From: an uncultured Verrucomicrobiota bacterium
GTDB lineage: Bacteria; Verrucomicrobiota; Verrucomicrobiia; Chthoniobacterales; SZAS-18
DNA: 5,675 nucleotides
Assembly: GCA_937873255.1 (NCBI GenBank)
Contig: CALMVM010000261.1
Coordinates: 1-5,675 of the forward strand
Direction of reading: 5' to 3'
In this document: positions 1 through 5,252 of the stretch, piece after piece
How the letters are laid out: every line of letters starts with the position of its first letter
How positions within the stretch are numbered: position 1 is the stretch's first letter
Made by a program: the position numbers and the translations under genes
The notes under the pieces: generated by a model
What the model was told of the DNA's origin: nothing
Database searches by the model: none
The model's input: only the letters and a program-made list of their open reading frames with translations

Positions 1-392
1 GTGCCGCCAGCGTCGCCAACCGCGCGCAGCTCTACAAGGATTTTGCCGCCGGTCCGTTTTACGGCTTCAACCGTCCCGGTGTCAAGGTCAGCCAAGGCAT
101 GATCGACACGTTTTGGATGCAAGGCATGATGGCCGGCCACAAAAACCTCTACGACTGCATCGCAGCGTTCTCGGCGACGCACTTCACGGAAGATCTCAAG
201 AAGATCGACGTGCCCGCCCTGGTCATCCACGGCGACGACGACCAAGTGGTGCCCATCGACCTCACGGGCCGCCGAACCGCCAAGCTCGTGCCGCACGCGA
301 CGCTCAAGGTGTACCCTGGTGCACCACACGCCATCCCCGACACGCACAAAGACCAGCTCAACGCCGACCTGCTGGCCTTCCTGGGCTCCTAA
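1..392 (+). CDS. Alpha/beta hydrolase, non-heme chloroperoxidase/arylesterase type (3' part only)
   Basis: The frame is open from base 3 to the TAA at 390-392 and gives 129 residues, roughly the C-terminal half of a family normally about 270-280 long. The start and the nucleophile-serine elbow lie left of the window. Visible family features (fragment numbering) are a cap-like stretch with NRPG at 23-26 and AGHKN at 44-48, the acid loop HGDDDQVVP at 76-84 holding the catalytic Asp, and GAPHA at 106-110 holding the catalytic His109. The end, [14 protein letters not shown], is typical of this group. Known members are cofactor-free serine hydrolases that hydrolyse esters and show perhydrolase (peracid-forming) activity, which explains the haloperoxidase name. 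The physiological substrate cannot be told. Nothing suggests decay in the visible part. The stop codon overlaps, on the opposite strand, the end of the truncated PIN-domain remnant, and no terminator hairpin is evident after it. The family call is firm; the chloroperoxidase label is a naming convention rather than a proven activity. Confidence 0.9.
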   Translation, partial: AASVANRAQLYKDFAAGPFYGFNRPGVKVSQGMIDTFWMQGMMAGHKNLYDCIAAFSATHFTEDLKKIDVPALVIHGDDDQVVPIDLTGRRTAKLVPHATLKVYPGAPHAIPDTHKDQLNADLLAFLGS

Positions 393-586
393 GCTTGGAC
401 GCTCATCCTGTCGTTGTTTCCACAGTCGGTGACGACACGGATGAACTCCGCCAACACCTGCGGGGCGAGCGCCAACCGGTCGCCCACGCCGAACACACGC
501 GATAGCAACGCGCGAGCAGTGGCGTGTTCCGCGTACTCAATGATTTCAAGCGCGAGTCGAAATCCGGTGTCGATGCCGTAGATCAC
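389..586 (-). pseudogene. Truncated PIN-domain (VapC-like) toxin remnant
   Basis: The 65-residue frame starts at a GTG (584-586). It opens with MIYGIDTGF, the beta-1 strand of PIN-domain ribonucleases with the first conserved acid at Asp6. It then runs through AEHATARALLSRV to LALAPQVLAEFIRVVTD (residues 38-54), which carries the second conserved acid, Glu47. After residue 54 (about base 425) the similarity to the family stops. Eleven unrelated residues follow before a TAG that overlaps the end of the convergent hydrolase gene. Complete PIN toxins are about 130-145 residues, so the C-terminal half with the remaining metal-binding aspartates is missing and the product should be inactive. The GTG start overlaps the upstream antitoxin stop as GTGA, the normal arrangement for coupled translation in toxin-antitoxin operons. 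The domain call rests on motif recognition. The alternative, a genuinely short protein, is unlikely given the loss of the active site. Confidence 0.72.
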
Positions 587-819
587 ACCTGCTCGTCCAT
601 CATCCCACCGAGGAGATCGTCATCCGCAGAAAGTGAGCGCAGCACTTTCCCGACGCTCACAGGCGCAATGTCCAACATGCTGCGGCCGACGAGAGCAGGC
701 ATCGGGGGTCCGGGCCGTGCGGCCATCGTCCAAGCGCGCCGTCGGGAAAACGGTAGTTGCTCTTGCTGCTACAGAGGCAGCTTGTCCACGGCAGCTTCAA
801 TTTCGTCCAGCGTGCTCAT
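583..819 (-). pseudogene. Antitoxin gene of the PIN toxin, interrupted by an in-frame amber codon
   Basis: Reading leftward from the ATG at 817-819, the frame is 79 codons to a TGA at 583-585. It contains a single internal stop, TAG at 769-771 (codon 17). The start reads MSTLDEIEAAVDKLPL, typical of small antitoxins paired with PIN toxins. The rest contains PMPALVGRSMLDIAPVSVGKV and ends LLGGMMDEQV, matching the usual antitoxin pattern of a short N-terminal helix, a basic linker and a toxin-binding tail with SVLDI-like and DDDLLGEML-like motifs. The middle (QLPFSRRRAWTM) looks unlike the family, so compensating small frameshifts there are possible. The frame is preserved end to end and still meets the toxin start by a 4-base overlap, so the gene decayed by point change rather than by rearrangement. 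A 16-residue product would not neutralise a toxin, consistent with the partner toxin also being broken. No Shine-Dalgarno is evident before the ATG. Confidence 0.62.
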
Positions 820-889
820 GGCTGGAACAATCACCCACGCTCCACGTGTCCCCAAGCACAAATTGGAGATAGAAAAAGGAGCAGTTGAA

Positions 890-1786
890 TTATTCGTCTC
901 CCGCCGCTTCGCTACGGCTGATGGGGTGTACATTTGCTGTATCGTAAATAAGGTCGACAGGATCGAGATCGAAGAGACCTCGTATAATTCCTCCAGATTT
1001 CCGGTCTCGTAAAAAACATGAAGGCACACCTTCGGCGACTCCTGGAGACCACAGAGCGATAGCATCCACGTTCTTTGATGTGTCACTAACAAAATAATCA
1101 TCCAAAGCACGGAGAACGGAGTCCGTTATACCAGCGTAAATCGTGATCACTCCGACATTGAACTGAGCTTTGGAACTCGCAGAAAATCGTTTCGATAGTT
1201 TATCGAACAGACCATATGGCGGGATCGTCGGGTGTGACAGACGGATCAAGTCACTTCGGCGACGCTTCACTTGAAGTTTCAAGTTGAGACCGTTTTCCAT
1301 CTCCAAGCTCCAATCATTGTCTCCTGAAACCTCGGCTCTTGGAGACGGCGTGACACGTTGAAGGCCTTTCCAACAGCCCAGCCACCAGATTTCGTTGAGA
1401 AGGTCCAAAAGCTCGCCACGGTTCAGCAAACGTTTTTGAAACTTTGCCGTCCAATCGTTGCCCAGTAGTCGGCTGGCGATGTCACAAACCCGCGCTAAAT
1501 ACGTCAACGGGGCGGTATCTAACCATGTCCCGCCCATCCACTCTGTCTTGGCAGGCAACGCGATGCGTTCAGCGATCACATCAGCGTTATCAACATTCCA
1601 TTTGGTGTCGCCTGTGAAGAATTCAATTTGACGGCGAGGACGTAGCGAAGGATGCGCAGTCAACTGGGCATCCAACTGAGCAGCCTTGAAAAACTTTTGG
1701 ATCAAGGGCACGCGATGAAGCGCCGTCACTTCATCATAACCGTTGTGCTGAAGTGCGCCGGCAATCTCTAGGTCAGTAAGCGACAT
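890..1786 (-). CDS. Unknown 298-residue protein, possible PD-(D/E)XK-like nuclease fold
   Basis: I do not recognise this protein as a named family. It is soluble, with no signal peptide and no membrane segment. The most suggestive part is the centre: a helix with Glu132 (LLDLLNEIWWLG), then DNDW with Asp156/Asp158, a strand, and LQVKRRR with Gln172 and Lys174. The order Glu in a helix, Asp, then (E/Q)xK at the end of the next strand is the layout of PD-(D/E)XK nucleases. A QxK ending is known in the Mrr-like group. This is a manual motif reading, so the nuclease idea is a hypothesis. The N-terminal half (a start rich in Leu and Ala, then WNVDNADVIAER and GGTWLDTAPL) and the C-terminal part give no further clue. 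Base composition is clearly lower in GC than the flanks: 25 of 60 bases at 1081-1140 against 42 of 60 at 2041-2100, which suggests horizontal origin. The ATG is preceded by a GGCAG stretch, at best a weak ribosome site. The gene stands alone, 70 bases before the antitoxin remnant. Confidence 0.8.
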   Translation of the reverse strand: MSLTDLEIAGALQHNGYDEVTALHRVPLIQKFFKAAQLDAQLTAHPSLRPRRQIEFFTGDTKWNVDNADVIAERIALPAKTEWMGGTWLDTAPLTYLARVCDIASRLLGNDWTAKFQKRLLNRGELLDLLNEIWWLGCWKGLQRVTPSPRAEVSGDNDWSLEMENGLNLKLQVKRRRSDLIRLSHPTIPPYGLFDKLSKRFSASSKAQFNVGVITIYAGITDSVLRALDDYFVSDTSKNVDAIALWSPGVAEGVPSCFLRDRKSGGIIRGLFDLDPVDLIYDTANVHPISRSEAAGDE

Positions 1787-1971
1787 GCTGCCTGCAAACT
1801 ATGTTCGAGCCTCATGCATCACAAGTCAGGCTCGTCACGTGTGCGCCGCGTGAGCTTTGATACGCCCCGACGCTAAACATTTCACCTGCTGCGCGTGGGC
1901 CAAGCACGGCATCAGGCATGATCGGATTTGCGCTCGGCTGAATGCGTTTGAAAAACTCGCCGTTTCCCAGA
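1787..1971. promoter_or_regulatory. Intergenic spacer with inverted repeat, likely upstream region of the 890-1786 gene
   Basis: This 185-base gap separates the end of the flavoprotein gene from the start of the unknown gene, both on the minus strand. A perfect 7-base inverted repeat, CGAGCCT (1806-1812) and AGGCTCG (1828-1834), is separated by 15 bases that include the palindrome ATGCAT. It lies 20-48 bases before the ATG at 1786, where an operator would be expected. Beside it is a shorter pair, TCACG (1835-1839) and CGTGA (1849-1853). No T-run follows either hairpin in the minus direction, so they do not look like an intrinsic terminator of the flavoprotein gene. No convincing -35/-10 pair was found. 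A regulatory role is inferred from position only. Confidence 0.3.
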
Positions 1972-3669
1972 TCATGTGTATGTACCCAGCACTTCGTGCA
2001 CGCACTCCACGGCTGTCGCGCCGTCGCCGACCGCCGCCGCGACGCGCTTGACGCTGCCGCTACGCACGTCGCCCGCCGCGAAGATCCTCGGCAGACTCGT
2101 CTCGCGCGAACACGGTTGGCGCGTGGCATCGGTCCAATGAGGCGAGCCGAACACCTCGCGCCCCGTCAGGATAAAACCCTTGGCGTCACGCACGATTTCC
2201 GGCGGCAGCCAGTCCGTACGGGGCTGCGCGCCGATCAGGCAAAAGACGGCGGGCGTTTCCACGCGGCGGCGAATGCCGGTGCGCACGTCCTCCAATTCCA
2301 CGGATTGCAGGTGCGTGCCGCCGTCCATGCGACGCACCTCGGTGTCGGGGAGGATCTCGATGTTCTCCTTCGCCTCCACCCGGCGCGAGAGGTAGCTGCT
2401 CATGGAGCGTCGCAGATCGGCGGCGCGGATGACCAGCAGCACCTTGGCGGCCTTGCCGGAGAGAAACATCGCAGCCTGCCCGGCGGAGTTGCCCCCGCCG
2501 CAGACGATCACCGTCGCGCCCTCGCAAAACGCCGCTTCCATCTGCGTAGCCGCGTAGTACACGCCCGAACCGTCGAATCGCTCGCGGTTGACGGCGTCCA
2601 GCCGCCGGTAGTTTGCTCCGGTGGCAATCAGCACGCAGCGGGCATGGAGACTTTCGCCGTCGTCGAGATCGAGGACCGTCGGCGCGGCGGTTCCCTGCCA
2701 GCGCAGGCTCGTGACTTGGGCGGGCGTGTAGAACCGCGCGTCGAACCGGTTGGCCTGCAAGTAAGCGCGGTTGGTCAGGTCCGCGCCGCTGACCCCCGTG
2801 GGAAAGCCGACGAAGTTTTCGATGAGCGAGGAACTGCCCGCCTGTCCACCCGGGGCGAACCCTTCCAAGACCACCGTGCAAAGCCCCTCGCTCGCCGCGT
2901 ACACCGCCGCCGCCAGCCCGGCGGGACCCGAGCCGACAATGGCGAGGTCCACGGGGCGGTCGGGCGCGGCGGCAAGGGGGTCGAAGCGCGGCAGGGGTTT
3001 ACGCGTGCCGGCGACGCGGGCGAGTTCCAATAAGGTCGGACGCACGAGCACGGTCGCGCCGTCGTCGATCACCACGGCGGGGAGTTGACCGGGCGCGAGC
3101 GAGAGGCGGCGGGCGAGAGCCAGTCCGTCCTCGCCGCCGGCATCGGTGAAGCGGTGGGGGATGTGGTTTTTCGTCAGGAAATCGTGCAGTTGGAAAGCAG
3201 CGTGCGAATCGGCCTCGCCGAGCACCTGGAGACCGATGAAGCCGTGCACGCCCGCTTCGAGTCGGGCGCGACGGGCCAGAAACGCCCGAACGATGGGTTC
3301 GCTCACGAAGGTAACTTCCGCCAGCACACGGCGTAGTTCGCGTTGGCGCACTTCGATGAGTTCCGCCGCGCCCTGGCAACGCGCGTTGATGACTGCGGCA
3401 CCCCCAACGAGCATGGACACGTCGCCTACGAAATCGCGCGGGCCGGAGATGACAACGCTGGTTTCCTCGCACGCGTGCAGGCCGAAGATTTCTACCTCGC
3501 CCGAGAGGATGACGTAGAGGCTCAGGTCCACGTCGCCCGTGCGGAAGAGAAAGTCACCGTTGGCGCATTGTCGGCGGCTGCCCGCACGTTCGAGCACGGC
3601 GATCTGGGCGTCGTCGAGTTTGGGGAAGGCGACCCGCAGGAGGTCGTCGTAGGAAGCGAGGTCGTGCAT
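1972..3669 (-). CDS. FAD-dependent oxidoreductase: cNMP-binding-type domain + thioredoxin-fold segment + thioredoxin-reductase-like module
   Basis: This is a 565-residue three-part protein. Residues about 10-125 form a cyclic-nucleotide-binding-type beta-barrel (GDFLFRTGDVDLSLYVILSG at 38-57, then FVGDVSML at 80-87). Residues about 145-220 resemble a glutaredoxin/thioredoxin fold (HDFLTKNHIPHRF, QLPAVVIDDG) without an active-site CxxC. Residues about 240-565 are thioredoxin-reductase-like: FAD dinucleotide site VGSGPAG (245-251), PGGQAG (273-278), ATG (349-351), NAD(P)H site GGGNSAG (391-397), and the C-terminal FAD motif AAGDVRSGSVKRVAAAVGDG (531-550). Where thioredoxin reductases carry CxxC just before the NAD(P)H site, this protein has AATQ (373-376, within GVYYAATQMEA). 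It therefore cannot reduce thioredoxin by the standard dithiol route. Proteins of this architecture are known in bacteria as FAD-dependent oxidoreductases of unsettled substrate. The cNMP domain suggests control by a ligand, though binding is not shown. The gene is divergent from the operon at 3995. Its ATG has no visible Shine-Dalgarno; the start fits the family N-terminus. Confidence 0.93.
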   Translation of the reverse strand: MHDLASYDDLLRVAFPKLDDAQIAVLERAGSRRQCANGDFLFRTGDVDLSLYVILSGEVEIFGLHACEETSVVISGPRDFVGDVSMLVGGAAVINARCQGAAELIEVRQRELRRVLAEVTFVSEPIVRAFLARRARLEAGVHGFIGLQVLGEADSHAAFQLHDFLTKNHIPHRFTDAGGEDGLALARRLSLAPGQLPAVVIDDGATVLVRPTLLELARVAGTRKPLPRFDPLAAAPDRPVDLAIVGSGPAGLAAAVYAASEGLCTVVLEGFAPGGQAGSSSLIENFVGFPTGVSGADLTNRAYLQANRFDARFYTPAQVTSLRWQGTAAPTVLDLDDGESLHARCVLIATGANYRRLDAVNRERFDGSGVYYAATQMEAAFCEGATVIVCGGGNSAGQAAMFLSGKAAKVLLVIRAADLRRSMSSYLSRRVEAKENIEILPDTEVRRMDGGTHLQSVELEDVRTGIRRRVETPAVFCLIGAQPRTDWLPPEIVRDAKGFILTGREVFGSPHWTDATRQPCSRETSLPRIFAAGDVRSGSVKRVAAAVGDGATAVECVHEVLGTYT

Positions 3670-3719
3670 GGCAGGGGAAAGGTTGGAAAAGGTGCGACGA
3701 TTTTATTTCAGACAAGCAG

Positions 3720-3739
3720 CCCGCTTTGTTTCAGGCGGG
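3720..3739. repeat. Small inverted repeat CCCGC...GCGGG
   Basis: CCCGC (3720-3724) and GCGGG (3735-3739) can pair around a 10-base loop, TTTGTTTCAG. The pairing extends by an A-T pair and a G-T wobble outside the stem. Neither side has a T-run, so it is unlikely to be an intrinsic terminator. It lies roughly 50-70 bases before the flavoprotein ATG and just upstream of its candidate -10, so it could be an operator or simply chance in GC-rich DNA. Confidence 0.35.
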
Positions 3740-3772
3740 TTCTAGCGAAGAGAGGCCCGGGGTCTGAAACAT

Positions 3773-3804
3773 CGCTGCCATGCTGTCCTGACAGCCTGGC
3801 GGCG
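3773..3804. repeat. Strong 32-base near-palindrome (15-base arms, 2-base centre)
   Basis: The arms 3773-3787 (ending GCTGTC) and 3790-3804 (starting GACAGC) are separated by CT. By hand count, 13 of 15 positions pair as Watson-Crick, one is G-T, and one (T3781/C3796) is a mismatch. The inner 14 bases are an uninterrupted palindrome apart from the centre. It is followed on the plus strand by a pyrimidine stretch (TCTTCTTTCT), which recalls an intrinsic terminator. However, no plus-strand gene precedes it for over 3 kb, and it lies between two divergent starts. A regulator binding site or a copy of a dispersed repetitive palindrome is more likely. Confidence 0.6.
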
Positions 3805-3851
3805 TCTTCTTTCTGAATCTTTGAATCCATCCACTGTCGGGGTTCGCTCGC

Positions 3852-3867
3852 CTTCATTTTAATGAAG
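3852..3867. repeat. 16-base AT-rich palindrome CTTCATT-TT-AATGAAG
   Basis: Two perfect 7-base arms are separated by TT. It lies in the middle of the divergent region, 128 bases before the ATG at 3995. Its size and symmetry fit the binding site of a dimeric repressor or activator, but no regulator gene is present in the window to pair it with. Confidence 0.4.
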
Positions 3868-3994
3868 TGTCGCCTGACCCAGCGTGGACCTACCGCGCGA
3901 AAAACACGTTCGGAAAATATACGTGAAACATCGCTTCGGGCCTTCCTGAGATAAGCGAACACAGACTTCTAACATCAACCAACCACCGACCCAC

Positions 3995-4672
3995 ATGAAC
4001 CAGTACCACAAACTCTACACGCCCGAAGACAGTGCCGTCGCCTTCATCGACTTCCAACCGCAGATGACCTTCGGCGTCGCCAGTGCCGACCGCGCGACGC
4101 TGCTCAACAACGTCACCCTCCTCGCCAAGGTCGCCAAGGAGTTCAACGTGCCGACGATCCTCTCTTCCGTCGAGACCGAGAGCTTCAGCGGCTACACCTG
4201 GCCGCAGCTCCTCGACATCTTCCCGGGCCAGCCCGTGATCGAGCGCACGTCCATGAACTCCTGGGACGACGCGGGGTTTCGCAAGGCCATCGAAGCGACC
4301 GGCCGCAAGAACATCCTCTTGTGCGGCCTCTGGACAGAGGTCTGCATCACCTGGCCCACCATCGAGATGCTGGGCCAAGGCTACAACATCTACGTCGTGG
4401 AAGACTGTTGCGCGGGCACCAGCGTCGCGGCGCACGAGGCGGCGCTCTCGCGCATGGTGCAGGCGGGAGCGACGCGCGTGACGACGATCCCGGCGCTGCT
4501 GGAGTGGCAGCGCGATTGGGCGCGGCAGGAACATTACGGCAACCTGACCGGCCTCATCAAGCAACAGGGCGGCGCGTATGGCATCGGCATCGAGTACGCC
4601 GTCACGATGGTCCACAAGGGCGCGCAGTCCGCGCAGAAGCCCCAGGTCGTGCCCGCGAAGGCCGGACACTAA
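3995..4672 (+). CDS. Isochorismatase-family cysteine hydrolase (YcaC-like)
   Basis: This 225-residue protein has the alpha/beta fold of the isochorismatase-like hydrolases. The first strand holds the catalytic Asp19 (AVAFIDFQPQM), and Cys117 sits in GLWTEVCIT, the family's nucleophile position preceded by the usual non-proline cis-peptide turn. In the second motif, IERTSMNSWDD (82-92), Arg84 stands where many members have the catalytic Lys. YcaC also lacks Lys there by my recollection, so this supports the YcaC-like subgroup. Further family signs are VVEDCCAGTSVAAHEAALSRM (134-154) and the C-terminal RDW segment. YcaC-like enzymes are soluble oligomers of unknown substrate; amide or ester hydrolysis of a small molecule is the family expectation. 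The protein is slightly longer than YcaC (about 208) with a basic, Gln/Ala-rich tail. The ATG at 3995 is chosen because family similarity begins within ten residues. No Shine-Dalgarno precedes it, and the leader is C/A-rich. It is the first gene of an apparent three-gene operon, 28 bases before the next start. Confidence 0.92.
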   Translation: MNQYHKLYTPEDSAVAFIDFQPQMTFGVASADRATLLNNVTLLAKVAKEFNVPTILSSVETESFSGYTWPQLLDIFPGQPVIERTSMNSWDDAGFRKAIEATGRKNILLCGLWTEVCITWPTIEMLGQGYNIYVVEDCCAGTSVAAHEAALSRMVQAGATRVTTIPALLEWQRDWARQEHYGNLTGLIKQQGGAYGIGIEYAVTMVHKGAQSAQKPQVVPAKAGH

Positions 4673-4700
4673 CATCCGAAACTTAGCGACCCGTATTCTA

Positions 4701-5252
4701 ATGGACGACCCGACCGCCATCACGGTGAGCATCACCCGCACGGTGCGCGCCGGCAGCGAACCGGCGTTCGAGGAGGCGTTGCACGAGTTCGTGCAACTCT
4801 CGCTCGCGCAAGCTGGGCAGTTGGGCGTCCACGTCCTGCGGCCCGCGCCCGGCAGCGGGTCACGCGAGTACAGTATCGTGCGTCGCTTCGCCCAACGCGA
4901 TGCGCTGACAGCGTTTCGTTCCTCGCCCGAGTATCGCGCGTGGAGCGAGCGCGTCGCCACGCTGACCGAGGGCGAGGCGCGCACGGAAGAACTGACCGGC
5001 CTGGAAAGCTGGTTCACCTTGCCGGGTGCGCCGTTGCGCCCGCTGCCGAAAGGCAAGCTTTTCGTCGCCACGTTCCTGGGCGTCTACCCGACGCAGATGG
5101 CGCTCGGGCTGACGCTCGGCGCGCTGACCAAAGCGTGGTCCTTCCCGCTCGGTTCATTCGTCTTCGACGCGGCGATGGTCGCCGCCCTGACCTGGGCGGT
5201 CATGCCGTTGGTCACCCGTCTGCTCAACCCTTGGCTACATCCACAAAAATGA
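4701..5252 (+). CDS. Antibiotic biosynthesis monooxygenase (ABM) domain protein with two C-terminal membrane segments
   Basis: This is a 183-residue protein in two parts. Residues about 5-105 match the ferredoxin-like ABM fold: TVSITRTVRAGSEPAFEEALHEF at the start, the middle strand REYSIVRRFAQRDALTAFRSS (55-75), then SPEYRAWSERV and LESWF. Residues about 119-141 and 150-172 are hydrophobic and likely cross the membrane, ending in MPLVTRLLNPWL, a pattern typical of membrane-anchored ABM-like proteins. The ABM fold is used by cofactor-free monooxygenases and haem-degrading enzymes, but the membrane-anchored subgroup has no well-defined reaction, so enzymatic function is not assured. An open frame extends upstream to 4578, but that stretch lies in another frame of the preceding gene and is Arg/Ser-rich, so the ATG at 4701 is preferred. 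No Shine-Dalgarno is visible. The start follows the cysteine hydrolase by 28 bases, and the TGA overlaps the next ATG (ATGA), so the genes are almost certainly co-transcribed. Confidence 0.88.
   Translation: MDDPTAITVSITRTVRAGSEPAFEEALHEFVQLSLAQAGQLGVHVLRPAPGSGSREYSIVRRFAQRDALTAFRSSPEYRAWSERVATLTEGEARTEELTGLESWFTLPGAPLRPLPKGKLFVATFLGVYPTQMALGLTLGALTKAWSFPLGSFVFDAAMVAALTWAVMPLVTRLLNPWLHPQK

Larger units (their letters stand above)
3670..3994. promoter_or_regulatory. Divergent intergenic region (325 bases) between flavoprotein gene and hydrolase operon
   Basis: The two flanking genes start outward from this gap, so it should hold both promoters. On the minus strand a TAAAAT hexamer (plus-strand ATTTTA at 3700-3705) lies about 30 bases before the flavoprotein ATG and is the best -10 candidate; no matching -35 was found. 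On the plus side an A/T-rich block at 3912-3921 is the only promoter-like patch. The leader before the ATG at 3995 is C/A-rich (CAACCAACCACC) with no Shine-Dalgarno. The gap also contains a strong near-palindrome at 3773-3804, a palindrome at 3852-3867, a hairpin-capable CCCGC/GCGGG pair at 3720-3739 and copies of the element TGAAACA. No protein-coding gene is convincing here; short frames crossing it have no family features. Confidence 0.5.

Noticed and set aside
524..1012. 162-residue plus-strand frame crossing the toxin-antitoxin remnant
   Set aside because: It is antisense to the antitoxin/PIN frames and to the end of the 890-1786 gene, is Ser/Arg-rich and lacks any motif.
769..1110. 113-residue minus-strand frame that includes the antitoxin N-terminus
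   Set aside because: Only its last 16 residues (from the ATG at 819) are antitoxin-like. The upstream part overlaps the 298-residue gene in another frame.
1812..2129. Minus-strand frame whose end (1812-1971) reads like protein in the spacer after the flavoprotein gene
   Set aside because: Most of it overlaps the flavoprotein gene in another frame. The spacer part matches nothing I recognise, and a gene remnant cannot be distinguished from chance.
1942..3033. Long plus-strand open frame (363 residues) opposite the flavoprotein gene
   Set aside because: It is antisense to a gene with clear FAD and NAD(P)H motifs, has a His/Arg-rich composition typical of GC-rich shadow frames, and shows no family features.
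3773..3815. Near-palindrome plus pyrimidine tract as an intrinsic terminator
   Set aside because: No plus-strand gene precedes it in the window, the tract is interrupted by C residues, and the position is between two divergent starts.
3708..3962. 84-residue minus-strand frame in the divergent gap, possibly a small gene upstream of the flavoprotein
   Set aside because: It runs through the near-palindrome and both other repeats, is strongly basic, has no recognisable domain and no ribosome site. The repeats explain the region better.
4578..4700. Upstream extension of the ABM gene to an ATG inside the cysteine hydrolase gene
   Set aside because: The extension is a low-complexity Arg/Ser/Pro stretch overlapping another gene in a different frame; family similarity starts just after the ATG at 4701.
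3890..5071. Long minus-strand open frame (393 residues) opposite the cysteine hydrolase and ABM genes
   Set aside because: It spans two well-supported genes and their gap on the other strand. The Arg/Asp/Val-rich composition is that of a shadow frame.
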